Assembly: GCF_900142195.1 (NCBI RefSeq)
Contig: NZ_FRAB01000026.1
Coordinates: 28,380 to 92,379 of the forward strand
Reading direction: 5' to 3'
Length of the DNA stretch: 64,000 nt
From: Paraburkholderia terricola
GTDB lineage: Bacteria > Pseudomonadota > Gammaproteobacteria > Burkholderiales > Burkholderiaceae
The position numbers and the translations under genes are program-made. The notes under the pieces are model-generated. The model saw nothing but the letters and a program-made list of their open reading frames with translations, ran no database searches and was not told where the DNA came from. Below are positions 43,168 to 52,253 of this stretch, one piece after another; the stretch's first letter is position 1; every line of letters starts with the position of its first letter.

Positions 43168-44082
43168 ATGGCCTCACCTGCGATAGAGCTAAATAGAGTC
43201 GTCAAGACGTATGGCGGTAAGACGGTTGTCGATGCGCTGTCGCTGACGGTGCCGCGGGGACAATGCTTTGGACTTCTCGGACCGAACGGGGCGGGCAAGA
43301 CCACGACGATGCGCATGCTGCTGGGTATGGCTCCTGCGGATGCGGGCACGATCGCCGTGCTCGGCAGCCGGATTCCCGCGTACGCAGATCTGACGAGGAC
43401 ACGCGTTGGCGTGGTGCCGCAATTCGACAATCTCGATCTCGAGCTTTCAGTGCGGGAGAATCTGCTCGTGTTTGGCCGCTATTTCGGCATGAGCGCACGA
43501 AAAATCGCGTCGGTGATCCCTGAGCTGCTGGAATTCGCGTGCCTCGAGAGCAAGGCCGACGCCCGGGTTGCCGAGCTGTCGGGGGGCATGAAGCGACGTC
43601 TCACGCTCGTGCGCGCCTTGGTCAACGATCCGGATTTGCTGGTCCTCGACGAGCCGACGACGGGGCTCGATCCGCAGACGCGGCATCTGATCTGGGGACG
43701 CTTGCGTGAACTGGTGGCACGCGGCAAGACAATTTTCTTGACCACGCACTTCATGGAGGAAGCCGAGAGGATGTGCGATGCCCTGTGTGTGCTCGAAAAA
43801 GGGCGAAAGATCGCTGAAGGAAGACCGAGCATCCTGATCGCGGAGCAGATCGGTGCCGATGTCATCGAGATTTACGGGCCGACGCCGCCTGGACTGCGCG
43901 CACGAATCGCTGCCCACGCGGCGCATATCGAATCCGCTGGAACCACGCTGTTTTGCTACGCACCCGACGTCGAGGCGGTTCGACGCGAACTACGCGGCTG
44001 TGCCGGACTGCGATTCGCACAGCGGCCCGCCAATCTCGAAGACGTCTTCTTGCGCCTGACTGGCCGGGAACTGCGGGACTGA
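43168..44082 (+). CDS. nodI: NodI, ATPase of the Nod-factor exporter
   Basis: A 304-residue ABC ATPase. Walker A GPNGAGKTT is near residues 39-47, signature LSGGMKRRL near 140, Walker B LLVLDEPTTGLDPQ, and the switch His in TTHFMEEAERMCD. The PQFDNLDLELSVRENLLVFG segment is characteristic of NodI and its drug-resistance ATPase ancestors. It energises export of the lipo-chitooligosaccharide through NodJ. The gap after nodC is 66 bp and no clear ribosome site precedes ATG 43168, so translation may depend on coupling. In beta-rhizobia nodI and nodJ are thought to derive from a Burkholderiaceae ABC exporter. Confidence 0.92.
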   Translation: MASPAIELNRVVKTYGGKTVVDALSLTVPRGQCFGLLGPNGAGKTTTMRMLLGMAPADAGTIAVLGSRIPAYADLTRTRVGVVPQFDNLDLELSVRENLLVFGRYFGMSARKIASVIPELLEFACLESKADARVAELSGGMKRRLTLVRALVNDPDLLVLDEPTTGLDPQTRHLIWGRLRELVARGKTIFLTTHFMEEAERMCDALCVLEKGRKIAEGRPSILIAEQIGADVIEIYGPTPPGLRARIAAHAAHIESAGTTLFCYAPDVEAVRRELRGCAGLRFAQRPANLEDVFLRLTGRELRD

Positions 44083-44086
44083 ACCC

Positions 44087-44875
44087 ATGAGCGATTCGCG
44101 CCTGCCCGTGTGGCCAAGGAATGCCTGGAACTGGGGCGCCGTTTGGCGCCGAAACTTCCTGGCCTGGAAGAGGCTGGCATTCGCCTCCATGGTCGGCAGT
44201 CTCGCCGATCCGATGATGTATCTTTTCGGGCTCGGCCTGGGCCTTGGAGCCATGGTCGGGCGCGTCGACGGCACATCGTATATCGCGTTTCTCGCAGGCG
44301 GCATGGTCGCATCGAGCGCGATGCTGACGGCAAGCTTCGAAACGATCTACGCGAGCTTCTCTCGCATGCACGTTCAGCGCAACTGGGACGCGATCCTGCA
44401 CACCCGGTTGACACTCGGCGACGTCGTGCTGGGCGAAGTCGTGTGGGCCGGTAGCAAGGCGCTGTTGTCCGGCACCGCAATCATGCTGGTTTCGGCAGTC
44501 ATGGGTTACTCCGCGTGGCCCGCAATGCTCTTCTCCTTGCCCATCATTGCCATTACCGGCCTGGCTTTCGCGGCCCTCGCGATGATCGTCGTTGCGGTCT
44601 CGCCGAGCTACGACTACTTCGTCTTTTATCAAACGCTCGTATTGACGCCGATGTTGTTCTTCTGCGGCGGCGTGTTTCCAATCGCTCGATTGCCGCATGG
44701 TTTCCGGCAGGTCGCGGATCTGCTCCCGCTCACTCATGCGGTAGCGCTCATCCGTCCGCTCATGCTCGGACGTGTCCCCGACGAGGGCTGGTGGCACGCG
44801 GGGTCGCTCTGTGTGTACGCGCTGTGCGCGTTTCTCCTTTCGACCGCGCTCCTTCGTCGGCGTCTCATGCGCTGA
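44087..44875 (+). CDS. nodJ: NodJ, permease of the Nod-factor exporter
   Basis: A 262-residue ABC-2-type inner-membrane permease with about six hydrophobic segments. Family motifs include SLADPMMYLFGLGLGLG and SYIAFLAGGMVASSAM, and the late FFCGGVFPIARLPHGF. It starts 4 bp after nodI and forms the channel for Nod-factor secretion with it. It is the last gene of the cluster; the next gene is convergent and unrelated. nodH, nodS and nodU, often present in such operons, are absent here. Confidence 0.92.
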   Translation: MSDSRLPVWPRNAWNWGAVWRRNFLAWKRLAFASMVGSLADPMMYLFGLGLGLGAMVGRVDGTSYIAFLAGGMVASSAMLTASFETIYASFSRMHVQRNWDAILHTRLTLGDVVLGEVVWAGSKALLSGTAIMLVSAVMGYSAWPAMLFSLPIIAITGLAFAALAMIVVAVSPSYDYFVFYQTLVLTPMLFFCGGVFPIARLPHGFRQVADLLPLTHAVALIRPLMLGRVPDEGWWHAGSLCVYALCAFLLSTALLRRRLMR

Positions 44876-45019
44876 TCAGAAGCGCGCGAACGCATTTTCG
44901 GATGGTTGAGTCTCTTCCCGCTTTATCGCGGTGGAATTGACCGGCAGGGGACGCACTGAGACAGCGGATCATCAGCCATGAAGCCGCCGATGCGAGAGCG
45001 TCGAAACACGCGAGCACGG

Positions 45020-46135
45020 CTACTGCGCCATCCGCAGATCCGCCATCGTCGCCGCAAGAAAACGCGCCGCCTCGCCACCCGTGACGACCCGATGGTCGAA
45101 TGTCAGACTCAGCGGCAAGATCCGATGCACGGCGGGAACGCCGGCTACCGCCACGACCTGCTCGTGAATGCGGCCGGCTCCGAGAATCGCGACAGTGGGC
45201 GGCACGACAATTGGAGCCGCATATTTACCGGCGATCATGCCGAAATTCGATAGCGTGATCGTATTGCCGCGCAGTTCTTCCGGTGGGATCCTGCGTGCCC
45301 GGATGTCGGCTCGCATCCGGTCGAGCCCGCCGCGCAGATCCGCTGCGTCGCGGTGCGCGACGTCGCGCAACACCGGCACGAAGAGGCCATCCGGCAGATC
45401 GACCGCGATGCCGAGATCGATCTTCTCCAGCACGTGGCGCCGCCCAGTGTGTCCCTCGAACCATGCGTTGAGCCCCGGCTCGGCGCGGCATCCGGCCACC
45501 AGCGCACGGATCAGCCGGATCGTGACATCGGTATGCGGCGGCCATGCCTCGATGTCGGCGTCGTCGATGACGGTCGCCGCCGCCACTTCGCTCTGCGCGC
45601 GCGCCATGTTCTGCGCCATCGCGCGCCGCACGCCACGCAGCACTTCGGGTGGCCCGAGCGCGGCGAGGACCTTCTCGACGCGCTGCACGTCAGCCGCCGT
45701 GACGACACCGTCCGGCCCCGATGGCGTCACCATCGCCAGATCGATATCGAGCTTGCGCGCGAGCGCTCGCGCCGCCGGGACCGCCTTGATCACGCCGGCA
45801 CCCGCACCCGTGCCGCCGCCAGGCGCCGCCGGCGCTTCGCGCACCACATGCTGGCCGACCTCCATGTGGCCGACCACGGTGCCGGCATCGGCTTCGTCGC
45901 TTTCTCCTTCGAATGCGGCGAGCGGCGCGCCCAGATGCACGACGTCGCCCGGCTGGCCGAACAGCTTCGCGATACGGCCGGATTGAGGCGATGGAATCTC
46001 GACGATCGCTTTCGCCGTTTCGACCGACAACAGGGGTTGATCCGCGCGAACCTCGTCGCCGCTCGTGACGTGCCACTCGACGATCTCCGCTTCCTGCAAG
46101 CCTTCTCCGAGATCGGGCAGTTTGAAGACTTTCAT
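45020..46135 (-). CDS. 2-oxoacid dehydrogenase complex E2 (dihydrolipoyl acyltransferase)
   Basis: A 371-residue E2 subunit. The lipoyl domain is at residues 1-80 with the lipoylated Lys in VETAKAIVEI. A peripheral-subunit-binding domain (PAARALARKLDIDLAMV) follows near 125-165, then the acyltransferase core. The active-site motif reads DHRVVTGG rather than the usual DHRxxDG, so the common Asp is replaced by Thr; the His is retained. ATG 46135 begins 4 bp after the E1-beta stop. With E1-alpha and E1-beta it forms a pyruvate/branched-chain/acetoin-type complex. No E3 gene is present here. Confidence 0.88.
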   Translation of the reverse strand: MKVFKLPDLGEGLQEAEIVEWHVTSGDEVRADQPLLSVETAKAIVEIPSPQSGRIAKLFGQPGDVVHLGAPLAAFEGESDEADAGTVVGHMEVGQHVVREAPAAPGGGTGAGAGVIKAVPAARALARKLDIDLAMVTPSGPDGVVTAADVQRVEKVLAALGPPEVLRGVRRAMAQNMARAQSEVAAATVIDDADIEAWPPHTDVTIRLIRALVAGCRAEPGLNAWFEGHTGRRHVLEKIDLGIAVDLPDGLFVPVLRDVAHRDAADLRGGLDRMRADIRARRIPPEELRGNTITLSNFGMIAGKYAAPIVVPPTVAILGAGRIHEQVVAVAGVPAVHRILPLSLTFDHRVVTGGEAARFLAATMADLRMAQ

Positions 46136-46139
46136 GGCT

Positions 46140-47120
46140 TCACGACGCCTCCAGAGTCTGCCTGGCCGCGGCGACGATCCGCTCCGTGCCTGGCATATAT
46201 TGATTCTCGAGTCTGTACAGCGGCACCACCACGTCGTATCCGGTGACGCGCTGCACCGGCGCGAGCAGCGAGTACAGTCCGCGCTCGGCGATATTGGCGG
46301 CAATTTCCGCGCCGACCCCTCCGGCTCGCGAGCCTTCGTGCACGATCACACAGCGTCCGGTTTTCGCCACCGACGCGAGAATGGTGTTCATGTCGAGCGG
46401 TTTGAGCGTCGCCACGTCGATCACCTCGACCGTCACACCTTCCTGCGCAAGCAGATCGGCGGCGGCCTGCACTTCCTGCAATGCGCCCCCCCAGCTCACC
46501 ATGGTGAGATCCGACCCAACGCGCAACGTCAGGCAGCTATCGAGCGGCAACGCTTCGCCGTTATCCTCGACTGGCTGCCTGAAGAGCCGGTAGAGCCGCG
46601 TCGGCTCGAAGAAGATCACCGGATCCGGGTCGCGGATCGACGCGAGCAGCAAACCATACGCGCGTGCAGGAGACGACGGTGTCACGACGCGCACTCCGGG
46701 GATGTGGGCGAACAATGCTTCAGGGTTTTCGGAATGATGCTCCGGCGCGTGAATCCCCGCGCCGCACGGCGCACGAATCACGAGCGGGCACGTCAGCCGT
46801 CCGCGGGTTCGGTGCCGCAGACGCGACGCGTGATTCAGAACATGATCGATGACCGGATAGATGAACCCGCTGAACTGGATCTCCGCGACCGGCTTCAAGC
46901 CCATCGCCGCCATGCCGATCGCGGTGCCGGCGATGCCGGTTTCAGCCAAGGGCGTATCGATCACCCGCTGCGCACCGAATCGCGCCTGTAAGCCGATCGT
47001 CGCGCGGAACACGCCGCCGTTCACGCCGATATCCTCGCCGAGCAGCACGACGTCTGGATCGTGCGCCAGTTCGTAGGCGAGCGCCTGATTCAGCGCTTCG
47101 ACCATGTTCAGATCAGCCAT
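46140..47120 (-). CDS. 2-oxoacid dehydrogenase E1 beta subunit
   Basis: A 326-residue E1-beta (transketolase-like pyrimidine-binding domain plus C-terminal domain). Family signatures include VVLLGEDIGVNGGVFRAT near the N-terminus and VIRAPCGAGIHAPEHHSE. The C-terminal part includes VIDVATLKPLDMNTI and CVIVHEGSRAGGVGAEI. It forms the alpha2beta2 decarboxylase with the product of the preceding gene; the two genes overlap by 8 nt (ATGGCTGA), fixing the start at 47120. Confidence 0.92.
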   Translation of the reverse strand: MADLNMVEALNQALAYELAHDPDVVLLGEDIGVNGGVFRATIGLQARFGAQRVIDTPLAETGIAGTAIGMAAMGLKPVAEIQFSGFIYPVIDHVLNHASRLRHRTRGRLTCPLVIRAPCGAGIHAPEHHSENPEALFAHIPGVRVVTPSSPARAYGLLLASIRDPDPVIFFEPTRLYRLFRQPVEDNGEALPLDSCLTLRVGSDLTMVSWGGALQEVQAAADLLAQEGVTVEVIDVATLKPLDMNTILASVAKTGRCVIVHEGSRAGGVGAEIAANIAERGLYSLLAPVQRVTGYDVVVPLYRLENQYMPGTERIVAAARQTLEAS

Positions 47121-48201
47121 GGCGGTTCCCCGCGGGAGGCGCGAATCGCTGCGCCATCGCCAGTTGCTCACGCATCGCCAACGGCAAGGTCTCATACAGA
47201 TGATCGAACATGGCGGAGGTGTCCGGCGGTGGTTGCGCCAGATACGCGTCGACGGCCTGCTCGACCTGCGCAAGACACGCGCGGCCGAGTTGCTCGTCCT
47301 GCGCCTTGTCCCAGACGTTCGCGCGCATCAGGTAAGTTCGCAAGCGCAGCAACGGTTCGTACGTCCATTGCTTGCTGAGGTCCTCGGCGTCGCGATAGCG
47401 TGTCGCGTCGTCGGCTGTCGTGTGATCGCCAAGGCGATAGCTGAGCGCTTCGATCAGCGTCGGGCCATCGCCGCGGCGAGCCTTGGCGAGCGCCGCGTGG
47501 ACCATCTGATGCACCGCGATCACGTCGTTGCCGTCGACCTGCAGCCCATCGATTCCCGCAGCAATCGCTTTTTGCGCGAGCGTTTGCGCGGCGCTCTGGC
47601 GGCTGCGTGGCACGGAGATCGCCCACTGGTTGTTATTGACCACGAGAACGAGCGGAGCCTGCCAGACACCGGCCATGTTCATTGCCTCGTAGAAGTCGCC
47701 CTTGGACGTGCCGCCGTCGCCGAATATCGACACCGCGACGCGCGGTTCGCGACGCAACTGGAACGCGTAGGCCGCGCCGGCGGCATGGCATACCTGCGTG
47801 CCGATCGGCACACAGTTCGGGAAATCGTGGCGGGGCACGCTGAAGTCGCTGCCGCGTTCGTCGCCGCCCCAATACAGCAGACTTTCCGTCATGGTGACGC
47901 CGCGCAGCAATTGCGCCGCGTGATCGCGATACGAAGGAAACAGCACGTCGTCAGGCTGCATTGCGCTGGCGACGCCGACACCAATCGCCTCCTGGCCGAC
48001 TGACGATGCGAAGGTGCCGAGCTTGCCGGTACGCTGAAGCGCAACCGCCTTCGTGTCGAACGCCCGTGTCAGCACCATCGCGCGATAAAGGGGAATCAGC
48101 GCCGTCGGGTCCTGTGCGAACGCAGGCAACGGCTGGACAGGCTCACCGTCGGGGCCAAGGTATTGCGTGTAGCCGATATGAAAACTGGCAGTCGCGGTCA
48201 T
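47113..48201 (-). CDS. 2-oxoacid dehydrogenase E1 alpha subunit
   Basis: A 362-residue thiamine-diphosphate-dependent E1-alpha. The TPP motif GDGGTSKGDF...NNNQWAI is intact, as are the loop SYRLGDHTTADDATRYR and the FPSYRDHAAQLLRG segment, typical of PdhA/BkdA1-like proteins. It decarboxylates pyruvate or a branched-chain 2-oxoacid. A strong GGAGGG lies 5 nt before the ATG. First gene of the three-gene operon. Whether the substrate is pyruvate or a branched-chain acid cannot be decided by eye. Confidence 0.92.
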   Translation of the reverse strand: MTATASFHIGYTQYLGPDGEPVQPLPAFAQDPTALIPLYRAMVLTRAFDTKAVALQRTGKLGTFASSVGQEAIGVGVASAMQPDDVLFPSYRDHAAQLLRGVTMTESLLYWGGDERGSDFSVPRHDFPNCVPIGTQVCHAAGAAYAFQLRREPRVAVSIFGDGGTSKGDFYEAMNMAGVWQAPLVLVVNNNQWAISVPRSRQSAAQTLAQKAIAAGIDGLQVDGNDVIAVHQMVHAALAKARRGDGPTLIEALSYRLGDHTTADDATRYRDAEDLSKQWTYEPLLRLRTYLMRANVWDKAQDEQLGRACLAQVEQAVDAYLAQPPPDTSAMFDHLYETLPLAMREQLAMAQRFAPPAGNRHG

Positions 48202-48664
48202 GACCGCCCTCCATGTTCATTCAGATATCGTATCCGTGCCGGAGTTCACGTGCATGAGCGCTACCGCACGAACACCGCTGCCTTGCGCACTCGAACCGCA
48301 GCGCGTGCGAACCCGATTCTGGACGATGCCGGCGTGCACAAGGGGGCTACGGGCTCGCCTCGTTATTCACAGGCAGCAAGTGAGCCGGGCATACGAACCG
48401 ACCCCAATGCACGATTGCCGCGTTGCATCATCGGATGAATGGCACGCGCCATCGATTGAGTGTGCCCGGTGTGTGTATTGCGGCTCCGCGGATGCCTGCC
48501 ATAACCGATACCGGGACCGATACACGGCAATCGCCTCGCACCGCCACTTTTGTTCGCGCGGAACTTATGTCACGATAAAAGTCTCGCTTCGATTTCCGTC
48601 AAGACTCGCGCAGAGCGCGCACCGACGAACGGCTGCGGTCACGGACAAGGTACGAAGCGTGGCG
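48202..48664. other. divergent region between E1-alpha and PEBP genes
   Basis: About 460 bases with no supported gene. It must contain promoters in both directions, but I cannot point to a strong -35/-10 pair or a clear operator. Confidence 0.4.
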
Positions 48665-49288
48665 ATGAGCGACTTCAACGTGCTGAACACCACCTCGGGA
48701 GCTTTGAACAAGGCGGCTTGGACTTCGGCCCCGCGTCGCCTGTTGGCACTCTTGCTCATCGCCTTGATCTTCCCACCGGCCCCGGCATCCACTGTTGCCG
48801 CCGAGGAGCGCGCCATGACTCTCACGCTGACGTCGCAAGCCTTCCAGCAGAACGGGGAGATTCCCCCACACAATACCTGCCAGGGCGCCGATGTTTCCCC
48901 GCCGCTCACGTGGTCCGGCGTGCCTTCGAACGCAAAAAGCTTGGCGCTGATCGTCGACGACCCCGATGCGCCGGACCCGGCCGCGCCGAAAATGACTTGG
49001 GTACATTGGGTGCTTTACAACATCCCGCCGACGGCCATCGGGCTATCCGAGGGCGCTGCTGCGGGCGGATTGCCGCGCGGCACGCTCGAAGGCACCAATG
49101 ACTTCAAACGCGCTGCTTACGGCGGCCCGTGCCCGCCAGTGGGACGCCACCGCTATTTCCACAAGCTGTATGCGCTCGACACCGTGCTGCCCGATTTGAA
49201 AAGCCCCAGCAAGGCGGCGCTCGAAAAGGCCATGCAGGGGCACTTACTGGCGCACGCCGAACTGATCGGCACCTATCAGAAGCGATGA
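48665..49288 (+). CDS. PEBP/YbhB-family protein with signal peptide and possible internal start
   Basis: A PEBP-family protein, up to 207 residues. It has a hydrophobic export signal at residues 24-45, followed by the conserved core (DDPDAPDPAAPKMTWVHW, NDFKRAAYGGPCPPVG-RHRY). ATG 48665 has no good Shine-Dalgarno. ATG 48815, at codon 51 and exactly where the core begins, has GAGGAG 6 nt upstream and would give a 157-residue cytoplasmic form. Both exported and cytoplasmic products are therefore possible. The ligand and role are unknown; the family binds anionic phospholipids and small molecules. Confidence 0.85.
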   Translation: MSDFNVLNTTSGALNKAAWTSAPRRLLALLLIALIFPPAPASTVAAEERAMTLTLTSQAFQQNGEIPPHNTCQGADVSPPLTWSGVPSNAKSLALIVDDPDAPDPAAPKMTWVHWVLYNIPPTAIGLSEGAAAGGLPRGTLEGTNDFKRAAYGGPCPPVGRHRYFHKLYALDTVLPDLKSPSKAALEKAMQGHLLAHAELIGTYQKR

Positions 49289-49512
49289 GCGAAAGCGTTG
49301 TTGCATAACTCGCGTTTGAAGACGACGCAACTCCGACATGGCCGACTTCATGCAAATTCGCACGCGTGAAGATCAAGACGCGAACATCCGCCTCGATTTT
49401 CGGAGATGCGGCAGTGATTACTGACGGATCGCGAAGACGTGTTCGTTCGCCGGATCGGGGGGGCCTAAAGTCTGGTCGTTTGCTCTGCTTTTGGGCGCAC
49501 GCCGCGGCCGTT

Positions 49513-50493
49513 CTAGCGCCGAGTGACGCTGAACCGTCGGCGAAACTCACCGGGGGTGAGCCCCGTGACTCTGATGAAAATCTTGCGAAACGCGCCGGCG
49601 TCTCCGTAGCCCACTTCCCATGCAATCGTCTCGATGCTCGACGTCGTGAACTGCAGCCTTTCGCGCGCTTTGCCGACGCGCAACTGCTGACAGTAGTCGA
49701 TGGCCGTCAGCCCGGTTGCCTTCCTGAATCGTCGCAGGAAGGTTCGCTCTTCGAGTCCGGCAGATGAGGCGAGCGACGCAAGAGTGATTTCTTTGGCCCC
49801 GGTAGCCTGGAGCCAATGCTGCGCTTTCAGCACGGCGGCGTCGCCGTGGGTCAGGTTCGGGGAGAAAGCGCTGTAATAGCGTTGCTCGCGCCCGGGAGGA
49901 TCCACCAGAAGAAACCGAGCCGTCTCGGCCATGATGGTCGGCCCCAGAAAACGGTCGACCAGCTTCAGACCCAGGTCGATCCATGCCATCAAACCGCCGG
50001 CGCAGATAATATCGCCATCATCGATGATGAGCCTGTCGATATCGAGGCGCACATCTGGAAACCGCGTGCGGAAGATGTCGGCGTGAGCCCAGTGCGTCGT
50101 CGCCGTCCGTCCGTTGAGAAGCCCTGTTTCAGCCAGCAGGAAAGCGCCTCCGCACATGGAGCCGAGCGTCGTCCCCGTCTGATGATGTTCGACTAACCAG
50201 TCAACGAATGGCGCCGCGTCGTCGTGACTGATCTGTCCGCCAAGGCTTGGCGGCAACAGAATGACTGCAGGTGACCTGTCTGCATTTTCGCCCTTGCCAG
50301 AGTCTCTGACAGGTGCCTTGCCGCGTGTACGGGTTCGCCACTGACTGACCAGCAGAAGGGCCGATCCCTCACTGTGACGTTGCGCGACGAAGCCATTCGC
50401 GACTTCGAACAGGTCACTCAGACCATGTATCGCCGCGAGTTGCGCGCCCGGATAGTGGACGATGCCAATTTCGATTGTCGGATGTAAAGCCAT
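49513..50493 (-). CDS. GlxA-family transcriptional regulator (DJ-1/PfpI plus AraC)
   Basis: A 326-residue regulator with an N-terminal DJ-1/PfpI-like amidotransferase domain and a C-terminal AraC DNA-binding domain (about residues 215-320). In the N-terminal domain GSMCGGAFLLAETGLLNGR forms the nucleophile-elbow region and ATTHW follows. The AraC half contains LASSAGLEERTFLRRFRKATG and VGYGDAGAFRKIFIRVTGLTPGEFRRRF. It is divergent from the DUF1326/DUF2182 pair and may control it. The signal is unknown. The ribosome site is weak. Confidence 0.88.
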   Translation of the reverse strand: MALHPTIEIGIVHYPGAQLAAIHGLSDLFEVANGFVAQRHSEGSALLLVSQWRTRTRGKAPVRDSGKGENADRSPAVILLPPSLGGQISHDDAAPFVDWLVEHHQTGTTLGSMCGGAFLLAETGLLNGRTATTHWAHADIFRTRFPDVRLDIDRLIIDDGDIICAGGLMAWIDLGLKLVDRFLGPTIMAETARFLLVDPPGREQRYYSAFSPNLTHGDAAVLKAQHWLQATGAKEITLASLASSAGLEERTFLRRFRKATGLTAIDYCQQLRVGKARERLQFTTSSIETIAWEVGYGDAGAFRKIFIRVTGLTPGEFRRRFSVTRR

Positions 50494-50596
50494 GTGTCGG
50501 TATTGCCACGTTTAATGTCGATTTCGACACTGGTGATGATCCTGCGCGAGCCTCATGATGTCCAGACTTTTCCGTCGTCAACCAGAGGGGCGTGCA

Positions 50597-51271
50597 ATGG
50601 CAGATCAGGTAGCTGAAAGCGTGATGGCGATTCCGGAGTGGCGGATCGCCGGCGAGTGGTTAGACGTGTGCTCGTGTAACACACCCTGTCCCTGCACCTT
50701 CGCGCAAGCTCCGACCGGCAATCACTGTGAAGTGCTATGGGCGTACAGAATCAATGAAGGCTACTACGGCAAGACGCCGATGGCGGGCCTGAAGGTGGTC
50801 CTCCTTTCCGGCTTTACCGGAAATCTTTGGGATGGCGCCAAGCTCGAGACAGGGGTGTTCTTTGACGAAGCCGCGAACGAGGATCAGAGGCGGGCGCTCG
50901 TGGCGATCTTCACGGGCCAGGCTGGAGGTTGGATGACACAGTTCGTGCCGGCCAAGGTAAGCGCGGTGCGGGGCGTGGAGTTCGCCAACATCTCGGTGGA
51001 GATCGACGGCTCGCTGGAACACTGGAGCGTGACGGTGGGCGACAAGGTGGATGCGAGCGGCGTCGCGCTGAGCGGGCCAACCTCGGATCCGACGAAACGG
51101 CTGCAAAGCTTCAACCCGCCGGGCAGCGAAGTCGGTCCGACCGACGGAGCCGTGACGTGGGGCAAGAGCGTGAATGGCCGTTGGAAAGGATTCGGCTTTG
51201 ACCAGAACATCCCGGCGGGTCAGGCGAGCAAGCATATCCCGTTCGACTGGCATGGTCCGGACGCGCCATGA
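50597..51271 (+). CDS. DUF1326 domain-containing protein
   Basis: A 224-residue soluble protein of family DUF1326. It starts with a Cys-rich motif (CSCNTPCPC, about residues 27-35) that could bind a metal. GAGGGG lies 6 nt before ATG 50597. Its stop overlaps the start of the DUF2182 membrane protein, and the two families are regularly paired. They may handle a metal ion together; this is inference. A GlxA regulator is encoded divergently. Confidence 0.85.
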   Translation: MADQVAESVMAIPEWRIAGEWLDVCSCNTPCPCTFAQAPTGNHCEVLWAYRINEGYYGKTPMAGLKVVLLSGFTGNLWDGAKLETGVFFDEAANEDQRRALVAIFTGQAGGWMTQFVPAKVSAVRGVEFANISVEIDGSLEHWSVTVGDKVDASGVALSGPTSDPTKRLQSFNPPGSEVGPTDGAVTWGKSVNGRWKGFGFDQNIPAGQASKHIPFDWHGPDAP

Positions 51272-52095
51272 GGGCCGTTCCTTCCTTATCGCGATCAGCG
51301 GTGTCCGCGTTAGGCCGGGGCCAACCCGTACTCGGCTGGACGATGGTCGTCCTGCTAGCCAGCCTCGCAGCCTGGCTCGGCGTACTGGTATTCATGGCCG
51401 GCATGGACGAGGGACCGGGAACGCCGCTACACAACTTGCCGGCCTTTCTCGTCGGCTGGGTAGTCATGCTGACCGCGATGATGCTGCCGTCGGAATTGAA
51501 TTACGTCGCGGCATTCGCGGCAGTGCTCAGGTCGCGTAACGGGGTATCGGTCGCGCCTGTGCGTCTCGTCGCCAGCTTCATTGCAGGCTACGGCGTCGCG
51601 TGGATCGCCTACGGCCTTGCCGCATACCTCCTGGATTTGCTGGTTCGAACTATCAGCCCGGAAATGATCGCGTGGAATCGCGCGGGTCCGTACATTGCCG
51701 GGACGGTGTTGGTCATCGCTGGTGTCTATCAGATCTCGTCCCTGAAGCATGTGTGCCTGACGGGATGCCGCACGCCTCTTTCGTTTTTTGGGCGCTACTG
51801 GCGGGAAGGTAGCGCGGGCGCCGTTGCCATGGGTGTCCGGCACGGCCTGGTATGCGTCGGCTGCTGCTGGGCTTTGATGGCAGTGATGTTCGCGGTCGGC
51901 GTCATGAGCCTCACCTGGATGGCATTGCTGACACTGTTTATGTTCGCTGAGAAGGTTTTGCCCAAGGGCGAGAAGCTGGCAATTCCAATCGCCAGCTTTC
52001 TCTGGGCAATGGGAATCTGGATTGCGGTGTCGCCCGCGACGGCGCCGCTGCTCAAAAATCCCATGATGTTTGCCGGTATATGCCAGGGGAACTGA
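51268..52095 (+). CDS. DUF2182 multi-pass membrane protein
   Basis: A 275-residue inner-membrane protein with about six to seven hydrophobic segments and paired cysteines (HVCLTGCRTP near residue 165 and VCVGCCWALM near 195). The MVMLTAMMLPSE motif is typical of DUF2182, sometimes described as predicted metal-binding integral membrane proteins. It is translationally coupled to DUF1326 by an ATGA overlap. The function is unproven. Confidence 0.85.
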   Translation: MRAVPSLSRSAVSALGRGQPVLGWTMVVLLASLAAWLGVLVFMAGMDEGPGTPLHNLPAFLVGWVVMLTAMMLPSELNYVAAFAAVLRSRNGVSVAPVRLVASFIAGYGVAWIAYGLAAYLLDLLVRTISPEMIAWNRAGPYIAGTVLVIAGVYQISSLKHVCLTGCRTPLSFFGRYWREGSAGAVAMGVRHGLVCVGCCWALMAVMFAVGVMSLTWMALLTLFMFAEKVLPKGEKLAIPIASFLWAMGIWIAVSPATAPLLKNPMMFAGICQGN

Positions 52096-52253
52096 TCGCA
52101 GGCAACTGCGCTTCGTTTGAACCACGATAACTTGGCGGGTATCGAGAGCACAACTTCATTCGCGCTGAAGGACGAACGCAGTGTCGGCAGCGACCGCGTG
52201 TCAAAGTCACAGCGCTCTTACTTTGCAGTCACACATCATTTTGGAGCAGGAAA

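Noticed and set aside
41733..43196. 487-codon plus-strand frame through the nod region
   Set aside because: A shadow of nodC; the nodC frame carries all catalytic motifs and this one carries none.
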